Part shown: one piece after another, positions 44,187-56,605 of the stretch | How positions within the stretch are numbered: the stretch's first letter is position 1 | How the letters are laid out: every line of letters begins with the position of its first letter | From: Candidatus Edwardsbacteria bacterium RifOxyA12_full_54_48 | Lineage (GTDB): Bacteria; Edwardsbacteria; AC1; EtOH8 | DNA: 64,000 nucleotides | Reading direction: 5' to 3' | NCBI GenBank assembly: GCA_001777915.1 | Contig: MFFN01000006.1 | Coordinates: forward strand, 338,935-402,934 | Program-made: the position numbers and the translations under genes | Notes under the pieces: model-generated | Told to the model about the DNA's origin: nothing | Seen by the model: the letters and a program-made list of their open reading frames with translations, nothing else | Database searches by the model: none

Positions 44187-45311
44187 TTACTTCAAAAGGG
44201 AGATCAGCACCCCGGCCGCCATGGCGGTGCCCAGCACCCCGGCCACATTGGGACCCATGGCGTGCATCAGCAGAAAGTTATTCTTGTTGGCCCTCTGCCC
44301 CTCCACCTGGGAGACCCGGGCCGCCATGGGAACCGCCGAGACCCCGGCCGAGCCGATCAGCGGATTGACCTTTCCCCCGCTCACGATGTAGAATAATTTT
44401 CCCAGCAGCATGCCCCCAAATGTGCTGAACCCAAAGGCCACCAGCCCCAGGGACACTATCTTCAGGGTGGACAGGCTCAGGAAATTGCCGGCCTCCATGG
44501 TGGCGCCCACCGAAGCAGCCAGCAAAATGGTGACGATGTTGCACATCTCGTTCTGCAGGGTCTGGGAAAGCCTTTCGGTGACCCCGCTCTCCCGGATGAT
44601 GTTCCCCAGCATCATGGTCCCGATCAGGGCGATGGCCTGGGGCAGCAGCAGGGCGGTGATGATGGAGATGGCAATGGGAAATATTATCCGCTCCCGATGG
44701 CTGACCGGCCGCAGCTGTTTCATCACGGTGGCCCGCTCCTTCTTGGTGGTCATCAGCCGCATGATGGGCGGCTGGATCAGCGGCACCAGCGACATGTAGG
44801 TGTAGGCCGCCACCGCGATCGGCCCCAGCAGGTGCGGGGCCAGCTTGCTGGCGGTGAAGATGGCGGTCGGCCCGTCGGCCCCGCCGATGATGCCGATGGC
44901 CCCGGCCTCGGCCAGGTTGAAGCCCAGGGCGGTGGCTATCAGCAGGGCGGCGAAGACCCCGAACTGGGCTGCCGCCCCCATCAGAAAGGTGGTGGGATTG
45001 GCCAGCAGCGGGCCGAAATCGGTCAGGGCCCCGATCACCATGAACATCATGGTGGGCAGAACCTCGGTGGAGACGCCCACGTTGTAGATCAATGTCAGCA
45101 GCCCATCAGGCCCCACCACGTTCGACAGCGGCAGGTTGGCCAGAAAGGCCCCGAACCCGATGGGCAGAAGAAGCAGCGGCTCAAATCCCTTGAAAACCGC
45201 CAGGTAGACCAGGGTCAGGGAGACCGCCATCATGATCACGTTGCCCAGGGAAAGATTGGCCATCCCGGACATTTGGATCAGCAGTGAGAGGTGGTGAATT
45301 ATGGTGTTCAT
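44187..45311 (-). CDS. oadB: sodium-translocating decarboxylase subunit beta
   Basis: This polytopic membrane subunit of oxaloacetate/methylmalonyl-CoA/glutaconyl-CoA decarboxylases couples decarboxylation to sodium export. Hallmarks in the 374 residues are LLLPIGFGAFLANLP, the discontinuous core GIIGGADGPTAIFTASKLAP (about 140-160) and LIGSAGVSAVPMAARVSQ with NFLLMHAMGPNVAGVLG at the C-terminus. Its start overlaps the oadG stop by four bases. No carboxyltransferase alpha subunit is adjacent. Confidence 0.95.
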   Translation of the reverse strand: MNTIIHHLSLLIQMSGMANLSLGNVIMMAVSLTLVYLAVFKGFEPLLLLPIGFGAFLANLPLSNVVGPDGLLTLIYNVGVSTEVLPTMMFMVIGALTDFGPLLANPTTFLMGAAAQFGVFAALLIATALGFNLAEAGAIGIIGGADGPTAIFTASKLAPHLLGPIAVAAYTYMSLVPLIQPPIMRLMTTKKERATVMKQLRPVSHRERIIFPIAISIITALLLPQAIALIGTMMLGNIIRESGVTERLSQTLQNEMCNIVTILLAASVGATMEAGNFLSLSTLKIVSLGLVAFGFSTFGGMLLGKLFYIVSGGKVNPLIGSAGVSAVPMAARVSQVEGQRANKNNFLLMHAMGPNVAGVLGTAMAAGVLISLLK

Positions 45312-45643
45312 CTTCTGCCCCCCCTGCTGGCCGCTTCCTGAAGGGAGACCAGCCGCCAGGAGCTGCCCTGTCCCGCCGCGGGTTTGACCTGTCCGCCGGC
45401 CAGATCAAGTTCCGCCGATAAGGCCCCCATCACCACCGCGGCGATCTCGGAGTCATCGGTTTCGGCCGGTACGGCCGATTGGACCGGCATCGGCTGGACC
45501 TCCGGGGTACCGTTCTTATCCCCGGCCAGCCGGCCCACCAGGGATATCACTCCGGCCATGATGGCCAGGGCGATAAAGACTATGGTCTGGGCGATCAGGC
45601 AGACGATCAGGGCCCCGCCCATCCCCACAAAATCGTTAGACAT
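45308..45643 (-). CDS. OadG-like gamma subunit
   Basis: The 111-residue protein has a single N-terminal membrane helix ([23 protein letters not shown]) and a Pro/Ala-rich linker. A short tail, [15 protein letters not shown], resembles the end of OadG proteins that tether the alpha subunit. It overlaps oadB by four bases and follows etfA by 13 bases. Confidence 0.8.
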   Translation of the reverse strand: MSNDFVGMGGALIVCLIAQTIVFIALAIMAGVISLVGRLAGDKNGTPEVQPMPVQSAVPAETDDSEIAAVVMGALSAELDLAGGQVKPAAGQGSSWRLVSLQEAASRGGRR

Positions 45644-45656
45644 CTTTTCCTTTCTA

Positions 45657-46856
45657 TTACTTTCCGCAGGTTTCCTGCAGTTTCTTGGTCAGGGCCGGAA
45701 GCACTTCGAAGACATCGCCCACTATCCCGAAACTGGCCACCTTGAAGATGGGGGCCTCGGGGTCCTTGTTGACGGCGATGATGCAGTCGGAGGACTGCAT
45801 GCCCACCAGATGCTGGATGGCCCCGCTGATGCCGCAGGCGATGTACAGCTTGGGAGCCACCGTCTTGCCGGTCTGGCCCACCTGGTGCGAGTAGGGTATC
45901 CAGCCGGCATCCACCGCCGCCCGGGAGGCCCCCACCGCGCCGCCCACCGCCCGGGCCAGGGCCTCCACCAGCTTGAAATTCTCCGGGGCCTTCAGCCCCC
46001 GGCCGCCGGAGACTATGATGTCGGCCTCGGTCAGCTTGATCATGTTGGTGGCTTCTTCGACGACCTGGGCCACCGAGGTGCGGGAGGCCAAAGCGGCTTT
46101 GTCGTATGATTTTTTGATGATCTGGCCTTGGCGGGTTTTATCACACTCGGCCTCCTTCATCACCTTGTGCCGCACCGTGGCCATCTGGGGCCGGTGGTTG
46201 GGGCAGATGATGGTGGCCATTATATTTCCCCCGAAGGCCGGACGGGTCTGGAGCAGGATCCTTCTCTCCTCGTCGATGGCCAAAGAGGTGCAGTCGGCGG
46301 TCAGTCCGGTGCGGGCTTTGATGGCCACTTTGGGGATCAGGGCCCGGCCGATGGTGGAGGCGCCGCCCAGCACTATCTCCGGCTTATACTCCTTGATCAG
46401 GGATGCCATGATCCTGGCATAAGGCTCGTCGCAAAAATGCTCCAGGGCCGGATCGTCGGCGGCATAGACCTTGTCGGCCCCGCGCTGGATCAGATCCTGG
46501 CAGGCCGGGCCGATGTCCTTGCCCATGATCACCGCGGCCAGCTCCACCCCCAGGGCATCGGCCAGCTTGCGGCCCTCGCCCATCAGCTCGTAGGAGATGC
46601 TCTGCACCTGGCCGTTCTTCTGCTCGGCGAACACCCACACCCCTTTGAAGCCCGAGATGTCGGCCTTCTCCACCGCATCCTTGCGCAGCAGGATGGCATC
46701 GAAGCCGCAGGAGGCCACGCAGGCCCCGCACAGGGTGCACTTGTCGTCGTCGATGACCGCCAGGTTGTCCTGCAGGCTGATGGCCCCGTAGGGGCAGGAG
46801 GCCAGGCAGGCCCCGCAGCCCACGCATTTGTCTGGGATTATCTCTATATCGCTCAT
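45657..46856 (-). CDS. etfA: electron transfer flavoprotein alpha with N-terminal ferredoxin domain
   Basis: I place the start at ATG 46856 after GGAG. The first 60 residues hold two 4Fe-4S motifs, [14 protein letters not shown] and [14 protein letters not shown]. The ETF domain follows ([25 protein letters not shown]) with the FAD-binding C-terminal half [32 protein letters not shown] and [11 protein letters not shown]. Ferredoxin-linked ETFs occur in anaerobes, where they pass electrons between ferredoxin-type donors, flavins and acyl-CoA dehydrogenases. Bifurcation cannot be deduced from sequence alone. Confidence 0.95.
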   Translation of the reverse strand: MSDIEIIPDKCVGCGACLASCPYGAISLQDNLAVIDDDKCTLCGACVASCGFDAILLRKDAVEKADISGFKGVWVFAEQKNGQVQSISYELMGEGRKLADALGVELAAVIMGKDIGPACQDLIQRGADKVYAADDPALEHFCDEPYARIMASLIKEYKPEIVLGGASTIGRALIPKVAIKARTGLTADCTSLAIDEERRILLQTRPAFGGNIMATIICPNHRPQMATVRHKVMKEAECDKTRQGQIIKKSYDKAALASRTSVAQVVEEATNMIKLTEADIIVSGGRGLKAPENFKLVEALARAVGGAVGASRAAVDAGWIPYSHQVGQTGKTVAPKLYIACGISGAIQHLVGMQSSDCIIAVNKDPEAPIFKVASFGIVGDVFEVLPALTKKLQETCGK

Positions 46857-46877
46857 TTGGCTCCTTACTTTTCTTAG

Positions 46878-46913
46878 CCTCACCCTTCCCTCTCCTAAAG
46901 CATTAGGAGAGGG
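46878..46913. repeat. 36-bp palindromic intergenic repeat, copy 2
   Basis: It is identical to 1235-1270 and lies between etfB and etfA. It could act as an mRNA hairpin in the operon. Unlike copy 1 it is too far from the next start to serve as its Shine-Dalgarno. Confidence 0.85.
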
Positions 46914-46929
46914 GCAGGGGAGAGGTCTG

Positions 46930-47715
46930 TCAGATTATTTGCTGTTCTTTCAGTCCGTTGACCACCTTCTCCACCGCTTCATTGATATCGCCCTGCAGGA
47001 TCACCCCTCCCGAGCGCACCGGCGGCGTGAAGATCTTCACCACGTTGGTGGGCGAGCCGTTCAGCCCGATGTTCTTCTCGTCGGCCGCGATATCGGCGGC
47101 CTTCCAGACGGTGGGCTGGAACGATTTGGCCCTCATCTTGCCCTTCAGCGACGGCAGGCGCGGTTCGTTGATCTCCTTGACCACGGTGAACATGGCCGGC
47201 AGGGAGGTGTCCACCACCTCGTAGCCTTCCTCGGTCATCCGCCACACCCGGGCCTTTTTATCGTCGATCTGCTCGATCTTCTTGACGTAGGTCACCTGGG
47301 GAATGTCCAGGAATTCGGCCACGCCGGGTCCCACCTGGGCGGTATCGCCGTCGATGGCCTGCTTGCCGCACAGGATGACATCGGCCCCGCCCATTTTTCT
47401 GATACCCATGGACAGGGTGTACGAGGTGGCCCAGGTGTCGGCCCCGGCAAAGGCCCGGTCGGAGAGCAGGACGGCGTCATCCACCCCCATGGAGATGGCT
47501 TCTCTCAAAGCATCGATCACCTGGGGCGGCCCCATGGAGATTACGGTGACCTTGCCCCCCAGCTTCTCCCGAAGCCTCAGGGCCTCCTCGATGGCATACA
47601 TGTCGAAGGGATTGATGATGGAGGGCACCCCCTCCCGGATCAGGGTGTTGGTGGCCGGATCTATCCGGACATCGGTGGTGTCCGGCACCTGTTTGATACA
47701 GACGACGATGTTCAT
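46930..47715 (-). CDS. etfB: electron transfer flavoprotein beta
   Basis: The 261-residue small ETF subunit has a canonical N-terminus NIVVCIKQVPDTTDVRIDP, the nucleotide-binding DVILCGKQAIDGDTAQVGP (about 118-136) and the recognition loop LPAMFTVVKEINEPRLPSL. It is the first gene of the etfB-etfA-oadG-oadB unit. Confidence 0.96.
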   Translation of the reverse strand: MNIVVCIKQVPDTTDVRIDPATNTLIREGVPSIINPFDMYAIEEALRLREKLGGKVTVISMGPPQVIDALREAISMGVDDAVLLSDRAFAGADTWATSYTLSMGIRKMGGADVILCGKQAIDGDTAQVGPGVAEFLDIPQVTYVKKIEQIDDKKARVWRMTEEGYEVVDTSLPAMFTVVKEINEPRLPSLKGKMRAKSFQPTVWKAADIAADEKNIGLNGSPTNVVKIFTPPVRSGGVILQGDINEAVEKVVNGLKEQQII

Positions 47716-47802
47716 AATCTTTTATTATCTATTGAGTTATGGGTTTATAAATTTAATACAGGCATTGATTTTATCATAAAATTTAGAGGGTGTCAATTAT
47801 AA

Positions 47803-47828
47803 TAAAAAAAGCCCCCTCCCGGGGGCTT
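47803..47828 (-). terminator. intrinsic terminator of the XRE gene
   Basis: Perfect 8-bp arms (aagccccc, gggggctt) and a 4-base loop are followed on the minus strand by TTTTTTTATT. The stem overlaps the end of the XRE reading frame. Confidence 0.85.
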
Positions 47829-48178
47829 CACTTGCCATTGGCACATTTTATAAGTTCTTTTATACAAACGCTTGCGGAGCGGATTATGTGATATTTTTGT
47901 TTTTCCAAAATTATGGCTATTTTTTGAATTTCTTTTGTTTTAATAGTAGTTTCGTTCTTTTTGAACTGTTTGTCATCAAACAAATCTTTTAAAGATATGT
48001 TCAGCGCCTTGGCAATTGCTTGAGCGCTTTCTATTGACGGGTTCCTTTGACCCCGTTCTATGGCCCCTATATAGGTATTATCCAAGCCGGAAAGTTCGGC
48101 CAGTTTTTCCTGGGTAAACCCTTTGGCCTTTCGTAAATACCTTATTTTTTGGCCCAATATTTTGCTGATTTTGCTCAT
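47828..48178 (-). CDS. XRE-family transcriptional regulator
   Basis: The 116-residue protein has an N-terminal Cro/C1 helix-turn-helix (LGQKIRYLRKAKGFTQEKLAELSG, then TYIGAIERGQRNPSIESA, about 8-55). A Lys-rich helical tail has no known domain. It is divergent from the lipoprotein operon at 48321, with 142 bases between them. It therefore probably controls that promoter and its own. Confidence 0.9.
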   Translation of the reverse strand: MSKISKILGQKIRYLRKAKGFTQEKLAELSGLDNTYIGAIERGQRNPSIESAQAIAKALNISLKDLFDDKQFKKNETTIKTKEIQKIAIILEKQKYHIIRSASVCIKELIKCANGK

Positions 48179-48256
48179 GGCTACCCCTAATATAGACTGT
48201 CAGAGTTTACCAGAATAGCCGATAATTAAAAAGTGTCTATTGTCGTTATTTTGTTA

Positions 48257-48285
48257 TTGACAAATACGACTATTGGGCGTATTAT
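48257..48285 (+). promoter_or_regulatory. sigma-70-type promoter with internal inverted repeat
   Basis: TTGACA (48257-48262), a 17-base spacer and TATTAT (48280-48285) form a near-consensus promoter for the plus-strand lipoprotein gene. An inverted repeat aatacg...cgtatt (48263-48283) occupies the spacer and is a candidate XRE operator. Confidence 0.75.
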
Positions 48286-48320
48286 TATCAAAATACAAAT
48301 TTAAATATTGGGAGGGGGAA

Positions 48321-48980
48321 ATGAAAAAGCTGATTATTATCGCCATTCTGCCTATTTTAATTATAGGATGTTCAACAACGCGTGTTATGAAAATAACAAC
48401 TTCAGAACCGGATGCAAAGATATATGTGGATAATGAGCTTAAGGGTACTGGGGCAGCTTCTGTGCCTATAACAGAAAACGAAAAGGTTATTACACGCATC
48501 GAAAAACAAGGCTATGTTACATGGATTGGAACATTCTCAAATTTAAAAGGAAAACAATTTCAATATAAAAACAATATTATTCTAGATAAAGACCAAGCCT
48601 TTGACGCTTCTATTCAATCGGATATGGCTAACGTTGATTTTTCTCAAGTTGTTAATAAAAAATTAACCGAAGGACAAGCTTGGAAGTTAGTTAATAATAT
48701 TGTTACTAATTATTTTGATGAAGTTGAAATATCCGACAAAGCCACTGGCTATCTTAAGACCAACTGGGTTGTTACCCCTTTTAATAGCGGGAAAGTCCGG
48801 ACTAGGATCATAGTTAAGGGCGGTAGCGACGAACCTTTGACTTATAAAATTAAACTTGTAAGCGAACAAACAAATGATCCAAATGCCAGCGTAAAAGAAG
48901 ATGAAAAATTCAAAACATGGGATAGGGTTTTAAAAAAGTATCGTGATGTAATTCAAGAATTCCAAACACGGCTAAAATAA
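48321..48980 (+). CDS. PEGA-domain lipoprotein
   Basis: The ATG at 48321 follows GGAGGGGGAA, giving 219 residues with a lipobox (LIIGC, Cys16). Residues about 25-70 fit a PEGA surface domain (SEPDAKIYVDNELKGTG, TRIEKQGY). The remaining 130 residues have no recognised motif. A longer frame from 48273 lacks a ribosome-binding site. The gene is AT-rich, stands behind a strong promoter and is probably controlled by the divergent XRE regulator. Confidence 0.82.
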   Translation: MKKLIIIAILPILIIGCSTTRVMKITTSEPDAKIYVDNELKGTGAASVPITENEKVITRIEKQGYVTWIGTFSNLKGKQFQYKNNIILDKDQAFDASIQSDMANVDFSQVVNKKLTEGQAWKLVNNIVTNYFDEVEISDKATGYLKTNWVVTPFNSGKVRTRIIVKGGSDEPLTYKIKLVSEQTNDPNASVKEDEKFKTWDRVLKKYRDVIQEFQTRLK

Positions 48981-48989
48981 GGCAAACAA

Positions 48990-49418
48990 ATGAAAAATAT
49001 TATAACGAAGGATGAATACTGCAAAATAAGCTCAAAAAGGGGATTACCATTTAGGTGCCCCGTTTTGAATAACTGTATGCGAAGGGCAAATACAATATTG
49101 TTTTTTAGCTATTATGATAAAATTGGAATTAAAGACCCTATCGCTTATTTAATATCAGCGGGGGAACTGACCAACGATTTTAGAAACAATTATTTACCCG
49201 AAACATGCGAAGCATCATCTTGTTCAAAAAGTAAAGATGTTTTTTATTTTAATAATGTTTGCCCCGAAGTAAATTTGTTTGATGACACACATGCACCACC
49301 ATTCGCTCAAGGCATAGCCTGTATCTCTGGTTCACACATAGATAGAACAACCAAGCTTAATAAATTTAGGCATTACTCTGAATGTCCCGAATATTGTGCA
49401 AATCAAAATATTAGATAG
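48990..49418 (+). CDS. cysteine-rich cytoplasmic protein of unknown function
   Basis: The 142-residue protein has about ten cysteines, grouped as RCPVLNNCMRR (about 22-32), ETCEASSCSKSK (about 70-81), NNVCPEVNLFD and a terminal ECPEYC. The spacing suggests metal binding. It has no signal peptide. It begins nine bases after the PEGA lipoprotein stop and so is co-transcribed. I do not recognise the family. Confidence 0.65.
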   Translation: MKNIITKDEYCKISSKRGLPFRCPVLNNCMRRANTILFFSYYDKIGIKDPIAYLISAGELTNDFRNNYLPETCEASSCSKSKDVFYFNNVCPEVNLFDDTHAPPFAQGIACISGSHIDRTTKLNKFRHYSECPEYCANQNIR

Positions 49419-49432
49419 TTACCTATTATCAG

Positions 49433-49466
49433 TAAAAAAGGGCTGCTTTTCAGCAGCCCTTTTTAA
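49433..49466. terminator. bidirectional intrinsic terminator
   Basis: The perfect stem aaaaagggctgc/gcagccctttt with a 6-base loop carries A-run and T-run on both sides. It lies between the convergent plus-strand pair and the MATE gene, so it can serve both. Confidence 0.9.
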
Positions 49467-49477
49467 TTTTCAAGCGG

Positions 49478-50929
49478 TCACTCCACCGCCGGCGTTTCCG
49501 GATGCATCACCAGGGCCGGGGCCGCCGGCTCGATCACCCTCATGCCCTTCCACCTGCCGCCCAAAAAGCGGAAATAGAAGGCCAAACCCAGGGCCACCAC
49601 ATAGACCGAAGCGATGGTCCAGGAAACGTATATCCCGGCCTTCATCACCACGATGGCCAGATAGCTGGGGATCGACAGCAGCCCCAGGGACAGGGCCAGC
49701 ACCATGTACATCACGAACTTGGTGTCGCCGGCTCCTTTGATGGCCGAGGAGAAGATGATGTTGAACCCGTCGAACAGGGAATAGATCGCTACGAACCGCA
49801 ATAGGATAATTGTGGTCCGTCGGATGTTTTCAAACCGGGCCGGATCGGCCTTGGCGGCGAAGGGCATCAAAAAAAGATCGGGCCAGAAGAAATACAGCAG
49901 GGCCACCGCCGCCATGTAGATGAAGGTCAGGTGGAAGGCCGAGTAGACGCTGCGGCTGGCGGTTTTGGGGTCTTCCCCGCCCAGATACTGGCCCACCAGC
50001 ACCGAGGTGGCGATCCCGAACCCGATCATGGGCATGAAGGCCAGGGTGTTGACGTTGAAGGCGATGTTGGAGGCCGCCAGGTTGTCGCTGCCCAGCCGTC
50101 CCACCAGCAGGATGAAAAAGGTGAACCCGGCCATGTCCACGAAGAACTGGATGCCGTTGGGAAACCCGAATTTCAGCAGGGACCCGAACCGGGTCTTGTC
50201 GAACCTCCATCCGCCCAGGGTGTTGTAGATCCGGTTATACTTGGGCCGGAAGATCAGCGCTGCATAGGCCGCCACCGAGAACACCGCCGAAAATACCGTG
50301 GCCCAGGCCGCCCCGGCCATCCCCATCTCGGGGAATCCGCCGTGTCCGAAGATCATCAGGTAGTCGAAGACGATGTTGATGGCGGTGGCGGCGATGTTGA
50401 CCCACATCACCGGCACGGTCTTTCCCAGGCCGGAATAGAAGCCCGACAGGGCCGAGGCGGCCAGGGCCGGCAGGGCCCCGGCGCACAGGATGGCAAAATA
50501 TACCGCCTCGTTCTTCTGCACCAGCGGTTCGTGTCCCACCCACCGGAAGATGTCGCCGGCCCAGGGTATCAGCAGCAGGGTAAGCAGACCTCCGATGGCG
50601 GCGATGTAGATCCCCTGCCAGATCATGGGGCCGATCTGTTTTTCCTGCCTGGCCCCGTAATACTGGGCCACGAAGGTGCTGACATACCCGGCGGTGCCCA
50701 GGAAGATGCACATCAGGGCGAAGTTCAGCATGCCGGCCGGCATGGCCGCGGCGATGGCCTCTGGGGAATACCAGGTCAGGAACATCCGGTCCACAAAATG
50801 CTGGACCGACCACGAGGCGGTGCTCATGATCAGCGGCAGGGCCATCACCAGGACCTCGCGGTAGCCTCCGGGGGAACGCCAGCGGGATTTTACTCGAGTG
50901 AGGATAATTAATTTTCCTTTATGATGCAA
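49478..50929 (-). CDS. MATE-family efflux transporter
   Basis: This transporter of about 483 residues has twelve predicted membrane helices in two homologous halves (GYREVLVMALPLIMSTASWSV at the start; FGFPNGIQFFVDMAGFTFF opening the second half). MATE proteins export drugs or metabolites against sodium or proton gradients. The start is uncertain: the frame opens at a TTG at 50929 without a clear Shine-Dalgarno, but the first helix requires a start near there. It stands alone. Confidence 0.9.
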   Translation of the reverse strand: MHHKGKLIILTRVKSRWRSPGGYREVLVMALPLIMSTASWSVQHFVDRMFLTWYSPEAIAAAMPAGMLNFALMCIFLGTAGYVSTFVAQYYGARQEKQIGPMIWQGIYIAAIGGLLTLLLIPWAGDIFRWVGHEPLVQKNEAVYFAILCAGALPALAASALSGFYSGLGKTVPVMWVNIAATAINIVFDYLMIFGHGGFPEMGMAGAAWATVFSAVFSVAAYAALIFRPKYNRIYNTLGGWRFDKTRFGSLLKFGFPNGIQFFVDMAGFTFFILLVGRLGSDNLAASNIAFNVNTLAFMPMIGFGIATSVLVGQYLGGEDPKTASRSVYSAFHLTFIYMAAVALLYFFWPDLFLMPFAAKADPARFENIRRTTIILLRFVAIYSLFDGFNIIFSSAIKGAGDTKFVMYMVLALSLGLLSIPSYLAIVVMKAGIYVSWTIASVYVVALGLAFYFRFLGGRWKGMRVIEPAAPALVMHPETPAVE

Positions 50930-51120
50930 ATAATATATTTATGCTGACATCAAGTTATGGTCATTTATGACCATTGATGATTAACCAGCGATATCATTAA
51001 TGGTATCGCTGGGCATCCACCAAGGCCGGCTTAAGCTGGCCTACCATAAGTAAATCCCTAAAATCAAATCAGCAATTGCGTTTATATTGCTACTATCTTT
51101 ACGCTTTTAACCTCCCCTAT

Positions 51121-51142
51121 CCCCTCCTTGATCAAGGAGGGG
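51121..51142. repeat. perfect 22-bp palindrome
   Basis: cccctccttga and its complement join without a loop, near the 3' end of the methyltransferase gene. There is no T-run. The surrounding 50930-51158 has no gene. Confidence 0.6.
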
Positions 51143-51158
51143 ATTTAAGGGGTGGTGT

Positions 51159-52331
51159 TCACTCTATGGCCATAAAGGCGCACTTGAGATACTGGGTCTC
51201 CTTGCTGGCCAGCAGCACCGGATGGTCCTTGGCCTGGTGCCGGAACTCCAGCAGCTTGATGGTCCGTCCGGCGTCCCGGGCGGCGTCCACCAGCATCACC
51301 CGGAACTGCTCCTCTTCTATATGATAGGAACAGGAGCAGGACACCAGGATCCCGCCCCGCGGCAGGAGCTTCATGGCCCTTAAGTTTATCTCCTTGTAGC
51401 CCTTGAGGGCCGGCTCCACGGATTTCTTGTTTTTGGCGAAGGCCGGGGGGTCCAGTATCACCAGATCGTACTTGACATCGGATTCGGACATGATCTTCAG
51501 CTCCTGCATCACATCGGCCTTGCGGAACCGGCAGGTCTGCTGCAGGCCGTTGAGCCCGGCATTTTTTGAAGCCATCTCGATGGCCGGTTCCGATATGTCC
51601 ATCCCGGTGACCTCGGAGGCCCCGCCGGCCGCCGCGTTTATGGCAAAGGCCCCGGTGTGGCAGAAGCAGTCCAGCACCGTCCGGCCCTGGACATAGGGAT
51701 GCAGGGCCGCCCGGTTGTCCCGCTGGTCGAAGAACCAGCCGGTCTTCTGGCCGTGCATCAGGTCGGCCGAGAATTTCAGGCCGTTCTCCTCGATGATCAC
51801 CTCCGGCCTCAGCCGGCCCTGCAACTCTCCGATGGCCGGGGCCAGACCCTCCAGCTTGCGGGAATAGCTGTCGCTACGCTCGTAGATGCATTCCGGATCG
51901 AACTGCTCCTTGAGCGATTCCACCACGAACTCCCTGCGGCAGTCGGTCCCCAGCGACATGATCTCCAGCACCAGCTGCCGGTCGTAGCGGTCGATTATCA
52001 GCCCCGGCAGGCCGTCGGACTCGCCGTAGCACAGCCGGTAGAATTTGGATCCGGGATAGAACCTCTGCCGCAGGTCGTCGGCCTGCTTCAGCCGTTCCCT
52101 GATCAGCTCCCGGTCGAATTCCCGCCGCTCCCGGGAGTAGATCCGGACCGAGATCAGCGAATGGGGGTTGTAGAAACCGCTGCCGATCAGGTGGCCCCGG
52201 GAGTCGGACACCTGGACGTCCTCGCCGGGATACAGCCTCTCCGGCATTTTCCAGATCTCGTTGGAGAACACCCAGGGATGCCCGGCCTTGATCCGGCGCT
52301 CCTGGTTCTTGCGCAATAAAATTGTTTTCAT
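51159..52331 (-). CDS. RlmI-like class I SAM-dependent rRNA methyltransferase
   Basis: ATG 52331 gives 390 residues. An N-terminal PUA domain (RIKAGHPWVFSNEI, about 12-25) precedes an RlmI/RlmK-type Rossmann methyltransferase with VLDCFCHTGAFAINAA (about 215-230) and the catalytic LDPPAFAKNKKS motif (about 290). The family methylates cytosine C5 in 23S rRNA. An upstream extension to 52397 has no ribosome-binding site. Confidence 0.93.
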   Translation of the reverse strand: MKTILLRKNQERRIKAGHPWVFSNEIWKMPERLYPGEDVQVSDSRGHLIGSGFYNPHSLISVRIYSRERREFDRELIRERLKQADDLRQRFYPGSKFYRLCYGESDGLPGLIIDRYDRQLVLEIMSLGTDCRREFVVESLKEQFDPECIYERSDSYSRKLEGLAPAIGELQGRLRPEVIIEENGLKFSADLMHGQKTGWFFDQRDNRAALHPYVQGRTVLDCFCHTGAFAINAAAGGASEVTGMDISEPAIEMASKNAGLNGLQQTCRFRKADVMQELKIMSESDVKYDLVILDPPAFAKNKKSVEPALKGYKEINLRAMKLLPRGGILVSCSCSYHIEEEQFRVMLVDAARDAGRTIKLLEFRHQAKDHPVLLASKETQYLKCAFMAIE

Positions 52332-52476
52332 GATCTGATTATATCCTGTTTTAAAAATATTAGCAATTTGGTGTATTGTAAGGATAAACTCCGGCACAAA
52401 GTTCGCACAACCTTATTTTAAATATCCTCTTGGCGCACTTCGCGTCTTGGCGTTTTGTCGGTTATATGCAGAATGA

Positions 52477-52503
52477 AGAAGGCCGGCATGAAGCCGGCCT
52501 TCT
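52477..52503 (-). terminator. hairpin terminator after rpoC
   Basis: Perfect 11-bp arms agaaggccggc/gccggccttct and a 5-base loop lie 11 bases after rpoC on the minus strand. The following TTCATTCT is only moderately T-rich, so termination may be partial. Confidence 0.7.
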
Positions 52504-52513
52504 GTGCAGTATC

Positions 52514-56602
<4,089 letters not shown>

Positions 56603-56605
56603 GGC

